DNA of 33,334 nt, taken from Phycisphaerales bacterium (GTDB taxonomy: Bacteria; Planctomycetota; Phycisphaerae; Phycisphaerales; SM1A02). The position numbers and the translations under genes were made by a program. Location: assembly GCA_022446945.1 (NCBI GenBank), contig JAKVBW010000005.1, forward strand, positions 1 to 33,334, given 5' to 3'. Each line of letters begins with the position of its first letter. Position 1 is the first letter of the stretch. The notes beneath the pieces are model-generated. The model searched no databases and was not told the DNA's origin. It saw only the letters and a list, made by a program, of their open reading frames with translations. Positions 1-8,487 of this stretch are shown piece after piece.

Positions 1-1
1 C

Positions 2-1135
2 ACCGAGCAGCGTGATCTTGCAGAATCGAGGCTTCAGGATGCCAAATCTCTGCATCGTTCTCAGCTGCGTGACACATTCCATGCCGTCCGGGATCTCGAG
101 GGCGCGCTGGACGAAAAACTGCGGATCGCAGCGAACGTTGCCGCATACTTTGAGGGACTGCGCGAACGAGGTCAGGCCGAGAACGTCGATCTTGAGGCGC
201 TCGCGGACGCCTACTTTGAACTTGCTGAAGTTCGTGGTGGGGCAGCGCATGGAAATCTTGGACAACTGAACGAAGCTTTGATCGACATTGGACGTGCCCG
301 GGAAGTTTGGCAAAGTCTTGCAGACAATGCGGATGACAAACTTCGTGCGCGCATCAAGGTCGCGATCATGAGAAGGAGGGAAGCACTCATCCTTCAGGAA
401 CTCGAGCGGTTCCCAGAAGCTGTTGCATCGCTAGAGGCTGGACAGCGATTGCTTGAGACTGTTCCGCCAGATCACCCAAATTCACTGGCTGCACAACGTG
501 TGCGAGGACTTTCACTTCTGGATCAGGGGGATATTCGCTGGGCGATTGATGACCATTCGATGGCAAGAGAAAGTTGGCAGCGGGGCATGGAGATCTTGGC
601 GCAACTTGCGGAAGCCCATTCGGATAACGCTCGCGTGCGCCGAGATTATGCGCACGCCTACCGTCGTGTGGGGCTTTCGGAAGCAGATGTGGATGCTCGC
701 CGAAGCCTGAACACGCTTCGTGAATCTCGCGTTGTGTTTCAAGCACTTCATGAAGATCAGCCCAATAATGACCCGGCACACAGAGATCTTGCGATGGCCT
801 GGTATTACGAAGGCTGGGCAGCAATGCTGATACCTCTTCGAGATGAATCCATCGCTGCACTCGAAAGTGGCTGGACCATTGTCATCAAGCGTTGTGTGGC
901 CTCTCCAGAGGATGCGCTCGCACGCAGTGATGTCACGGAGTACATCGGTTCGATGGTGGAAATTCTGCGTGAACTGAATGCGCTCAAGCGCGCGCACCAA
1001 GCTGCCAGAAATGGCGCGATTGCGATCCAGCCCATTGTCGAATCACATCCGGATAACCTCGCGATCGCGGAAGTTCACGGACATCTTGTCTCCATCACGC
1101 GTGAACCGGATATCAGCAACGCGGCTACTGAATAG
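2..1135 (+). CDS. C-terminal part of a TPR-like repeat protein (5' end outside window; possibly the tail of a planctomycete Ser/Thr kinase-TPR protein)
   Basis: Frame 2 is open from the first bases of the window through the 278..1135 ORF (reads TEQRDLAESRLQDAKSLHRSQLRDTF...). Helical repeat-like sequence (AREVWQSLADN, ARESWQRGMEILAQLAEAHSDNARVRRDYAHAYRRVG). Confidence 0.7.
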   Translation, partial: TEQRDLAESRLQDAKSLHRSQLRDTFHAVRDLEGALDEKLRIAANVAAYFEGLRERGQAENVDLEALADAYFELAEVRGGAAHGNLGQLNEALIDIGRAREVWQSLADNADDKLRARIKVAIMRRREALILQELERFPEAVASLEAGQRLLETVPPDHPNSLAAQRVRGLSLLDQGDIRWAIDDHSMARESWQRGMEILAQLAEAHSDNARVRRDYAHAYRRVGLSEADVDARRSLNTLRESRVVFQALHEDQPNNDPAHRDLAMAWYYEGWAAMLIPLRDESIAALESGWTIVIKRCVASPEDALARSDVTEYIGSMVEILRELNALKRAHQAARNGAIAIQPIVESHPDNLAIAEVHGHLVSITREPDISNAATE

Positions 1136-2432
1136 CCTTATCCACCGTCCACTCTGCGCCGTTTCGCAAAACTGGGCGATAAAGCGTATCGCGTTCCATC
1201 GGCCGCAATCCCGCCTCTCGGATCGTCCGGTGGAGATCTGAAACTGTCGTTTCCTGATGGGTGCCACAACCCTCAACCTTCGTGATGTCGTACCAGACAA
1301 CCGTTCCATCGATATCGTCCGCGCCGCCCATCTGAAGCATCAGTTGTGAGAGCGGAAGCGTCTGCATGATCCAGAACGCCTTCATGTGTGGAATGTTGTC
1401 AAGCATCAGCCTGCCGATGGCCACGGTGCGAAGATTCTCGAGCCCACTTGGGCCGTATAAGTGCTCAAGATCACTGTCGTCCGGAATAAAGGGGAGTGGG
1501 ATGCAGGTCTGGTAGTAGCCCCTCTCACAAGTCTCCACCGTAGGCATGCGATTGCCTTTGTACAGTTCATCCGGCCCCGTCAATACGACACCCTGTGTTG
1601 TATCGATGCCCTCCGAATCTGCCCAATCTTGAAGCGCAGCATCCTGCTGCCCGCGGAGGATTTCCATATGACGAACGCGCTCTTCTCGACCTTCAATGTG
1701 TCCATAGAGCATGGTTGCATTCGTGTGAATGCCCAATTCATGTGCGATGCGATGAACATCCATCCACGCATCACCTCGAATCTTCCCCTTGAAAGCCTCG
1801 TCATGCACACGATCGTCGAACACCTCAGCGCCGCCACCGGGAAGTGATCCAAGGCCAGCTTCGCGAAGTTCGGTCAGGACGGTTCTGATTCCATCTGCGC
1901 CGTCACGGCCCCGTTTCGAAATTCTCGCAAGGTGAACAATCTCAACGGCTGTAAAGGCCTTGATGTGAATGGACGGAGCTTCTTCACGGATCGCTCGAAG
2001 CATCTCGGTATAGAAATCAAATGAGTGCCATGGGTGCAGCCCGCCGACCACGTGCATCTCTGTTGCGCCCGATTCAGCTGCGGAGCGTGCTTCATTTCGC
2101 ACATCCTCGATGGTGTGTTCGTACGCTCCTTCGTCGCCGCGTTTCCTCGCGAAAGCACAGAAGTTGCATGACAATGCGCAGATATTCGTGTAGTTCAGAT
2201 GCCGATTGACGTTGTACCAGGCAACATCGGCATGCATTCGCCGCCGAACAAGATCCGCCATCTCGCATACGGACCACAAGTCGGGCGTTTCGTAGAGCGT
2301 CAACCCATCTTCAATACTCAGGCGTTCGCCGCTCTCGACCTTCGCGCGAATACGGTCGAGTGCTGCATCGCAACCCTGTCTGGCAACAGGCAAATCAAGA
2401 GTGTTGGGAGGCATGCCCATGGGACTACGCAT
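1125..2432 (-). CDS. mqnE: Aminofutalosine synthase MqnE (radical SAM, futalosine menaquinone pathway)
   Basis: Radical SAM motif CALSCNFCAF, NYTNIC, HVVGGLHPWHSFDFYTEML, typical of MqnE rather than MqnC. Confidence 0.9.
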   Translation of the reverse strand: MRSPMGMPPNTLDLPVARQGCDAALDRIRAKVESGERLSIEDGLTLYETPDLWSVCEMADLVRRRMHADVAWYNVNRHLNYTNICALSCNFCAFARKRGDEGAYEHTIEDVRNEARSAAESGATEMHVVGGLHPWHSFDFYTEMLRAIREEAPSIHIKAFTAVEIVHLARISKRGRDGADGIRTVLTELREAGLGSLPGGGAEVFDDRVHDEAFKGKIRGDAWMDVHRIAHELGIHTNATMLYGHIEGREERVRHMEILRGQQDAALQDWADSEGIDTTQGVVLTGPDELYKGNRMPTVETCERGYYQTCIPLPFIPDDSDLEHLYGPSGLENLRTVAIGRLMLDNIPHMKAFWIMQTLPLSQLMLQMGGADDIDGTVVWYDITKVEGCGTHQETTVSDLHRTIREAGLRPMERDTLYRPVLRNGAEWTVDKAIQ

Positions 2433-2575
2433 GGTAGCGGAGGACTATCGGACATCGGATTGTGTCGTCTGTCCCAATTCAGCATCCGCGGATCGCTCTG
2501 GAAGGGCAGTATTCCGATTCATTTGGATACGCCTGAATGTACTTCCGATTTCAGCCGATTCTCTCTTTTGGACCC

Positions 2576-2779
2576 ATGAAACACGCTGACCAGCCCCCAC
2601 AAGACCCCATTCGCGACCCTCTTCGATTTCCTGTAGACACTGCTCGCAGGATGGAAACGCCGCGTCAACACAGACGCTGGCTTCAAGCCGATTCCAATCG
2701 AACGATTGAAGCATTGGCAGCAAGGCTCGACTGTTTGGGCTGGTTCGACTCATTCAACTCAGGCCCTCGCGCTGCCTGA
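2576..2779 (+). CDS. Possible small protein (67 aa) upstream of mobA
   Basis: In-frame ATG at 2576 (MKHADQPPQDPIRDPLRFPVDTARRMETPRQHRRWLQADSNRTIEALAARLDCLGW...), ends 19 nt before the mobA start. No recognisable family; a competing minus-strand ORF exists. Confidence 0.3.
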   Translation: MKHADQPPQDPIRDPLRFPVDTARRMETPRQHRRWLQADSNRTIEALAARLDCLGWFDSFNSGPRAA

Positions 2780-2798
2780 TTTCGATAGCCTTCCAATC

Positions 2799-3368
2799 AT
2801 GTCAGAGTCAACGACCTGTGCGGCCTTGCTTGCTGGCGGCCGAAGCAAACGCATGGGTCATGCCAAACATGACATACAGATCGACGGGAAGCCGATGCTG
2901 CAAATCATGGCGGAGCTGGCATTGTCATGTTGCGATGATCTGATCATTGCAGGGCCGCCAGGGTTACTGCCCGAATACGATCATGCATCTGATGTCCCTG
3001 AGCATCAAGGCTTTGGGCCGCTTGCAGGCATCGAAGCTGCGCTCCTTTCCGGCAGAGGGAATCGATGGCTCATCCTTCCATGCGACATGCCGCGATTGCG
3101 ATCGTCAGACTTGGTGACATTGCTGCAACATGCCGCAACGATCTGCTGCTTTTCTGATCCGAAAGATCCCGATCGCATGCTCAATCTGCCAATGGCACTC
3201 GACGCTTCCCATGTCTGCAATCTCACTCAGTCTCTCGATGCCGGCATTCGGAGTGTGGGCCGGTGGCTGACCATGGAAAATGCCGCGATGGTTGCGCCCC
3301 TAGATCCAGTTACCACAATCAATCTCAACACTCCCGAGGATGTCGAACAGATTCAGAACAATGATTGA
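2799..3368 (+). CDS. mobA: Molybdenum cofactor guanylyltransferase MobA-like
   Basis: N-terminal LLAGGRSKRMGHAKHDIQIDGKPMLQ nucleotidyltransferase signature; LILPCDMPRL. Start taken at ATG 2799 rather than the longest ORF. Confidence 0.85.
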   Translation: MSESTTCAALLAGGRSKRMGHAKHDIQIDGKPMLQIMAELALSCCDDLIIAGPPGLLPEYDHASDVPEHQGFGPLAGIEAALLSGRGNRWLILPCDMPRLRSSDLVTLLQHAATICCFSDPKDPDRMLNLPMALDASHVCNLTQSLDAGIRSVGRWLTMENAAMVAPLDPVTTINLNTPEDVEQIQNND

Positions 3369-3419
3369 ACTTGCCCAATCGAGGCGCCTGAACGCGACTG
3401 GTGAATGTGAGTGATGGGG

Positions 3420-5606
3420 TCAATTTGATACTGGCTCGGAGATCGTTGCCACGAATCCCTTGAAACCGGGTGTTTTGCTCATCGGATCAAGTTCTCGAGG
3501 AACAAGAACGTTGCACTCGGGGAAGTACATGGCCCCTGCGCCGCGTGAGATGTCATAAGTAACGACCGTCGCGTGCATTTCCCCAGTCGGCGTGGAGACT
3601 CTCACCCTGTCTCCCTCGCCCAGGCCCCATGCATCCATGTCTTCCGAAGCAAGAAGTATGACATCACGCCTTGAAGTGCCTCGATAGACGTCAACATCTT
3701 CATAGACGACGGTATTGAACTGGCCTTCACTGCGAACCGTCACAACACGAACCTGTCTTTCTCCGATCGGCTCTGGCGCGGGGATGTCCATGTCATGAAT
3801 TTGAAGACGTCCGGTCGGTGTGGCGAAGCAAGGCTCATGGAACGTACGACCTTTGATATGGAATTCGTCTCCATTTTTATCGACTTCTCCAATCGCGCCA
3901 TAGCCCGGGACGATTTCTGCAATCGCCTTTCGGATTTCAACATGTGATCGCATTGCCTGAAGATCGATCGGAAGATCGTTGCCCATCGCCGATGAGGCGA
4001 TATCCACAATCACTTCCGTTTCTGCTCGAGGGCCCTCGTGTCTCCGTTCGCCGCCTTCGCTGACCCTGACGAAATTGAACATGCTCTCCTGTGTGGTCGC
4101 CTGTGGTTCTTCGTCGCGTGCAAGCACTGGCAGAATGATGGTTTCGCGCCCACGTGCTCTGACGTGACCCGTGTTCATTGTGGTACTGAGATGGACCAGA
4201 GTGCCGATGCGTTGCATGGCTTGTGCTGCATGGTGGGCATCGGGGTTGCTGCCAAACAGATTCCCGCCGAGGCAGACGGCGAAATCCATCATGCCACCAT
4301 GCGCTGCTTCGATGCATGCCATCGTGTCCAGTCCCGGGGCCGGTGAAATGAAATCTCCCCACTTGTGCTGCATGGCTTCAAACCACGCATCCTTCAGGAC
4401 TGGAACCACTCCCATGCTGCCGATGCCTTGCACATTGGAGTGCCCTCTCAGCGGCAGGAGTCCGCAACCAGGCTTGCCGATCATGCCTCTCGCTGCGGCG
4501 AGTGCGGAGAGGATCTGTATCGTCCGAACGCCTGAAGCATGGTGGGTCAATCCCATTGCCCAAGCAAAGATGGAATGCTGAGATTCCGAATACAACGCAG
4601 CCATGCGCTCAATGGTTTCCCTGTCGACACCGCTCTCCTGAACAATTGTGGACCATGACGTCCCGCTCACCCGAGCAGCCCACGTCTCCCATCCGTCAAC
4701 ATAGGAATCGATGAACTTCTGGTCCAGATGTCCCTGTTCCATCAAGCATTTCATCACACCCACCATGAGCATGGCATCGCCACCCACGGTGGGTTGGATG
4801 TAGAGATCCGCAATGCGAGAAGCCCAAAGCATGCTGCGAAGATCGCTCGGGATCTTGAATCGCACCAATCCGGGTTCTCTCAAAGGATTCACCACGATGA
4901 CACGGCCGCCACGACGTCTAACTTCCACAAGACTCCGCATGAATCTCGGATGATTACTTGCCGGATTGGCGCCGATGAGAATGACGAGATCCGCTTGATC
5001 AAGATCCTCAAGAACCACTGTTGCGGTACCCGATCCAGTCACGCTCGCAAGGCCCACCCCGGAAGCCTGATGGCAGTAATACGAACAGTTGTTGATGTTG
5101 TTTGTGCCGCGGATACGTGCACACAATTGAAGCAAAAAGCCCGCCTCGTTCGAAGATCGTCCGCTGAAGTAATAGAACGACCGATCGGGAGATGTCTTCT
5201 GCATCGCTGCTGCAACTCTTGTGATCGCATCATCCCAGGTGGTCCGGCGAAATCGATCGTCGAGAGAAGTGGCGATCAGGGGTTGTGTCAGCCGTCCGAG
5301 GCCCTCCAACTCACGAGGGCTCAATTGCTCCAGCGTTGAAAAGGGCGTGTTGTCAATCGTCTCGGGGCGGATGGCGCCTTGCAGATCTGCAGCCATCGCC
5401 TGAACAGACTTTTTGCACACCTCAGGGAAGTGCCCTTTTTCGTTGACCATCCCACCCTGGCGACCACCCATGCCCAAAGCACAGGTCTTGCATGCGTTAC
5501 GACTGCGGAGAGATCTCCACATGCGTACCAGGCCGCCGGACCGCCGAGCTGACCGCAAACTGTAGATGATTGACCGCCATCCACCACCATGTCGTGCAGG
5601 TTGCAT
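3420..5606 (-). CDS. Molybdopterin oxidoreductase, FdhF/YdeP-like alpha subunit (TIGR01701-type)
   Basis: ACKTCALGMGGRQGGMVNEKGHFPEVCKKS; YYCHQASGVGL (Cys at the position equivalent to the Sec/Cys of formate dehydrogenases); LPLRGHSNVQGIGSMGVVP; C-terminal molydopterin dinucleotide-binding region. Confidence 0.88.
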   Translation of the reverse strand: MQPARHGGGWRSIIYSLRSARRSGGLVRMWRSLRSRNACKTCALGMGGRQGGMVNEKGHFPEVCKKSVQAMAADLQGAIRPETIDNTPFSTLEQLSPRELEGLGRLTQPLIATSLDDRFRRTTWDDAITRVAAAMQKTSPDRSFYYFSGRSSNEAGFLLQLCARIRGTNNINNCSYYCHQASGVGLASVTGSGTATVVLEDLDQADLVILIGANPASNHPRFMRSLVEVRRRGGRVIVVNPLREPGLVRFKIPSDLRSMLWASRIADLYIQPTVGGDAMLMVGVMKCLMEQGHLDQKFIDSYVDGWETWAARVSGTSWSTIVQESGVDRETIERMAALYSESQHSIFAWAMGLTHHASGVRTIQILSALAAARGMIGKPGCGLLPLRGHSNVQGIGSMGVVPVLKDAWFEAMQHKWGDFISPAPGLDTMACIEAAHGGMMDFAVCLGGNLFGSNPDAHHAAQAMQRIGTLVHLSTTMNTGHVRARGRETIILPVLARDEEPQATTQESMFNFVRVSEGGERRHEGPRAETEVIVDIASSAMGNDLPIDLQAMRSHVEIRKAIAEIVPGYGAIGEVDKNGDEFHIKGRTFHEPCFATPTGRLQIHDMDIPAPEPIGERQVRVVTVRSEGQFNTVVYEDVDVYRGTSRRDVILLASEDMDAWGLGEGDRVRVSTPTGEMHATVVTYDISRGAGAMYFPECNVLVPRELDPMSKTPGFKGFVATISEPVSN

Positions 5607-5612
5607 GCGACG

Positions 5613-5626
5613 ATGGTACGTACCAT
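5613..5626. promoter_or_regulatory. Perfect 14-bp palindrome ATGGTACGTACCAT; putative symmetric bidirectional promoter (-10-like TACCAT on each strand)
   Basis: CAT-gcgacg-ATGGTACGTACCAT-ggggcc-ATG: each strand carries TACCAT exactly 6 nt before the divergent start codons (5606 - and 5633 +). Confidence 0.55.
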
Positions 5627-5632
5627 GGGGCC

Positions 5633-7486
5633 ATGAGTCCGCGTGGGGCCATTCTGATTGTCGATCCCAATGCTGCGGTGCGGCGTCTGCTGGACATGCA
5701 TCTGTCCAATCGTGGCCATGTCGTGACCTCCTGCCGTTCGTGCGAAGAGGCGAAGCAACTCCTTGAGGAAACGGCCTTTGATCTGATCATCACAGAAGCT
5801 GAAACACCGGAAGGATCGGGATTTGATCTCCTACGGTTTGCCCGTGCGCAACCAGGTCGGCGCATTCCGGTGATCATCACGTCGCCGACCGAGCAGCCTG
5901 ACCGCATTCTCCGCGCACTGGAGCGCGGAGCGGATGACTACCTCACCAAGCCCATCAGCCCGGCCATGGCGGTTGCAAGAGCAGCTTCGATCATCGAGTT
6001 GCAGGACATGGGGCTTCTCAATTCACGCGGTCCCGGCGTCCTTGATCTTCCAAAGGTTGATCGCACGCTGAGAGAGGCCTCAGGTGGTGCTGGGAAACTC
6101 AGAGCGATCTGCGATGCCTTGCGAGATGGGCTCGACGCAGAGCGTGCTTCCGTCTATCGCTGGGATGCTGTCGAGGATGAACTTCTGACCGTTGTTGCAC
6201 ATGGTGAGTCGCCGAAAGGTGACACACCACTGATTCGAATGCCCGCTGGGGACGGCCTCGCAGGCGCATGCATGCGTCTGGGGCATCTTGTCAACATCGC
6301 TGACGCGTATGCGGACGAGCGGTTCAACCCCACTTTCGATGAACGCACGGGATTCCGGACAACTTCGGTCATATCCATGCCGCTTCGGCTTGAGGATGGC
6401 GAAATCATCGGTGTTGCCCAGATTCTGAATCACAGACATGGACCCTTCACGGCAGCTGAAGAACTCAAAGCGCTTCAGCTTGCGCCGCGTTGTGCCCTGA
6501 CGCTCGCCGAAGCGTTCTTCACCGTGAATCAGGAGTTGAACCTCGCCGCGACGATCGTCGCACAGGCGGGTTCCGCGACATTTCTCCCTTCCTCCTCCGG
6601 CTTGTCCCCAGAACTGTCGACAGACATCCTGCCACGATCCAAACCAATCAATATTGAAGAATTGATTGGGACTGAAATCGGACGGTATCGAATCACTGAC
6701 GTCCTCGGCCGAGGCAATCAGGGGTATGTGCTTGATGGTCTTGATGAACTACTCGACCGGTCAGTCGCCATCAAGTTGCTCGGTCCAGACTCTGCGCGCA
6801 TTCCGATGCTTCGCCAACAGTTCATGCAGGAAGCACGAACGATGGCTCAACTTGGACATCCGAATGCTGTGTCCATCCATGATGCGGGTGAACATGATGG
6901 CGCGCTATATCTCGTCATGGAACAGTGTGGCGGTGGAACCTGCTTTGACCTTCTCAAGAAGGAAGGCAAAATTGACCTCCTGAGAGCAACTCAGATTCTC
7001 CGAGATGCCTGTCGAGGATTGGATGCAGCACACCGACGTGGTCTGATTCACCGCGACATCAAACCAGACAACATACTTCTGGTCGAAGATGGTGCTGCGA
7101 AACTGAGTGATTTCGGACTTGTGTTGGCGCCCAATACCGCAGATGAAATGGGTGGCAATCACATCATCGGAACACCGCACTACATGAGTCCGGAGCAATG
7201 TGAATGCAGGCCTGTTGATCACCGCAGCGACATTTATGCCCTTGGTGCCACCTGGTATCACCTGCTTACGGGCCAGCCGCTGTTTCCAGACGCTGTCGAT
7301 GTGAGGGATGTGCTCCGCAGGCAAATCGAAATCCCAGCGCCGGATCCGAGGGAGATCGTCCCTGACCTGCCCGAAGATGTCACGTCGATTATTGCATCCG
7401 CGCTCGCCAAATCACCCGCTGACAGATATCAGAACGCCGCTGAAATGCTGCGGGATCTGGACGCCGTGTTGGCGTCCATCTCCTGA
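5633..7486 (+). CDS. Hybrid receiver-GAF-Ser/Thr protein kinase
   Basis: N-terminal CheY-like fold (ILIVDPNAAVRRLL..FDLIITEAETPEGSGFDLL..VIITS..GADDYLTKPI), GAF region (LRDGLDAERASVYRWD...GFRTTSVISMPLRLEDGEIIGVAQILN), Hanks kinase (VLGRGNQGYV, VAIKLL, HRDIKPDNILL, DFGL, GTPHYMSPEQ). Start at ATG 5633. Confidence 0.9.
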   Translation: MSPRGAILIVDPNAAVRRLLDMHLSNRGHVVTSCRSCEEAKQLLEETAFDLIITEAETPEGSGFDLLRFARAQPGRRIPVIITSPTEQPDRILRALERGADDYLTKPISPAMAVARAASIIELQDMGLLNSRGPGVLDLPKVDRTLREASGGAGKLRAICDALRDGLDAERASVYRWDAVEDELLTVVAHGESPKGDTPLIRMPAGDGLAGACMRLGHLVNIADAYADERFNPTFDERTGFRTTSVISMPLRLEDGEIIGVAQILNHRHGPFTAAEELKALQLAPRCALTLAEAFFTVNQELNLAATIVAQAGSATFLPSSSGLSPELSTDILPRSKPINIEELIGTEIGRYRITDVLGRGNQGYVLDGLDELLDRSVAIKLLGPDSARIPMLRQQFMQEARTMAQLGHPNAVSIHDAGEHDGALYLVMEQCGGGTCFDLLKKEGKIDLLRATQILRDACRGLDAAHRRGLIHRDIKPDNILLVEDGAAKLSDFGLVLAPNTADEMGGNHIIGTPHYMSPEQCECRPVDHRSDIYALGATWYHLLTGQPLFPDAVDVRDVLRRQIEIPAPDPREIVPDLPEDVTSIIASALAKSPADRYQNAAEMLRDLDAVLASIS

Positions 7487-7531
7487 TCCCGGTACAGTGA
7501 CCGGTCCGCGATTAGCTCAAGGAGGGCCCTC

Positions 7532-7897
7532 ATGACGACCACTGGCGACATGTTTGTCAGATTTCGACCCGATGCTGATGCATACATCGCCTCGATTCAT
7601 GCGCCGAGCATCACGCAACGGGAATCGGAGATCATCTCCGCGGCGTTGCAGGATGCACTGACTGATATTGCGGGATACAAATGGCTTGTGATTGACATGC
7701 ATGAAGTGACCTTCATGAGCAGCATGGGTATTGGCATGCTCGTCGACGCGCGAAGCCGGGCGGCAGGCAAGAAAATGAAGGTTGTCCTCTCCAATGTGTC
7801 CTCTGAAATGGATCAGTTACTTCGAATGGTCAAATTGGAGAAAGTCTTCGCGATCTGCACCAATGACAAACAACTGAAGAAGGCCCTCAAACGATGA
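7532..7897 (+). CDS. STAS-domain protein (anti-sigma factor antagonist-like)
   Basis: YKWLVIDMHEVTFMSSMGIGMLVDARSRAAGKKMKVVLSNVSSEMDQLLRMVKLEKVFAI; strong upstream SD (aaggagg). Confidence 0.85.
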   Translation: MTTTGDMFVRFRPDADAYIASIHAPSITQRESEIISAALQDALTDIAGYKWLVIDMHEVTFMSSMGIGMLVDARSRAAGKKMKVVLSNVSSEMDQLLRMVKLEKVFAICTNDKQLKKALKR

Positions 7898-8487
7898 ACG
7901 CAGAACTCATGCCTGAACAGCCCGCCCAGAATCCCGACACGAACGGTCTGGGATTGGCGAGTTTCATCATCTCACTCGTGGGCATTTTCAGTGTCGGCAT
8001 CTTGTCGATCATCGGAGTGGTGATGGGCGCGATCGCCATGAGACGCGAGCCCAAAGGATTTGCAATTGCGGGCTTCGTGATCGGATTGGTCGGCTTACTC
8101 TGGGGATGCATTTTGGGGGCGTTTCTGCTCCTCGTGATGATTCCTGCTGGAATCGGATTGGGCGCCGGCATCATGGCGATGGTCTACTCGCAGATCGGTG
8201 ATGGCATTGAAGCCATGAACAAAGCCTCGAAAGTCATCACCAAGTGGCAAACCACACATAATGGATCGCTGCCGAGTTCAATAGATGGAACTGCCGCCCT
8301 GAAAGCTGCCGGCATTGAAGGTGTCTATGAACTCATCGACGGTGATGAATATGAACTGACGCTGACGATCGATGAGAATGGATCGCCATGGACCTTCTAC
8401 GGCGAGTATGACGAAGATGGTGATCGCGAAAAGTTCAGATGGAAGTCCGACGACGGCTCATCTCATGGAACTTGGAACTGGGACTAA
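7894..8487 (+). CDS. DUF4190-like membrane protein
   Basis: Two predicted TM helices (GLASFIISLVGIFSVGILSIIGVVMGAIAMRREPKGFAIAGFVIGLVGLLWGCILGAFLLLVMIPAGIGLGAG); ATGA overlap with the STAS gene. Confidence 0.75.
   Translation: MNAELMPEQPAQNPDTNGLGLASFIISLVGIFSVGILSIIGVVMGAIAMRREPKGFAIAGFVIGLVGLLWGCILGAFLLLVMIPAGIGLGAGIMAMVYSQIGDGIEAMNKASKVITKWQTTHNGSLPSSIDGTAALKAAGIEGVYELIDGDEYELTLTIDENGSPWTFYGEYDEDGDREKFRWKSDDGSSHGTWNWD

Noticed and set aside
12-269. Separate 85-aa ORF at the window start
   Set aside because: Frame 2 is open across the same region and continues into the 278..1135 ORF, so the 12..269 ORF is an out-of-frame artefact.
3937-5403. Long antisense/alternate-frame ORFs inside the molybdopterin oxidoreductase gene
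   Set aside because: They overlap a strongly conserved CDS and look like frame-shadow ORFs of a GC-biased gene.
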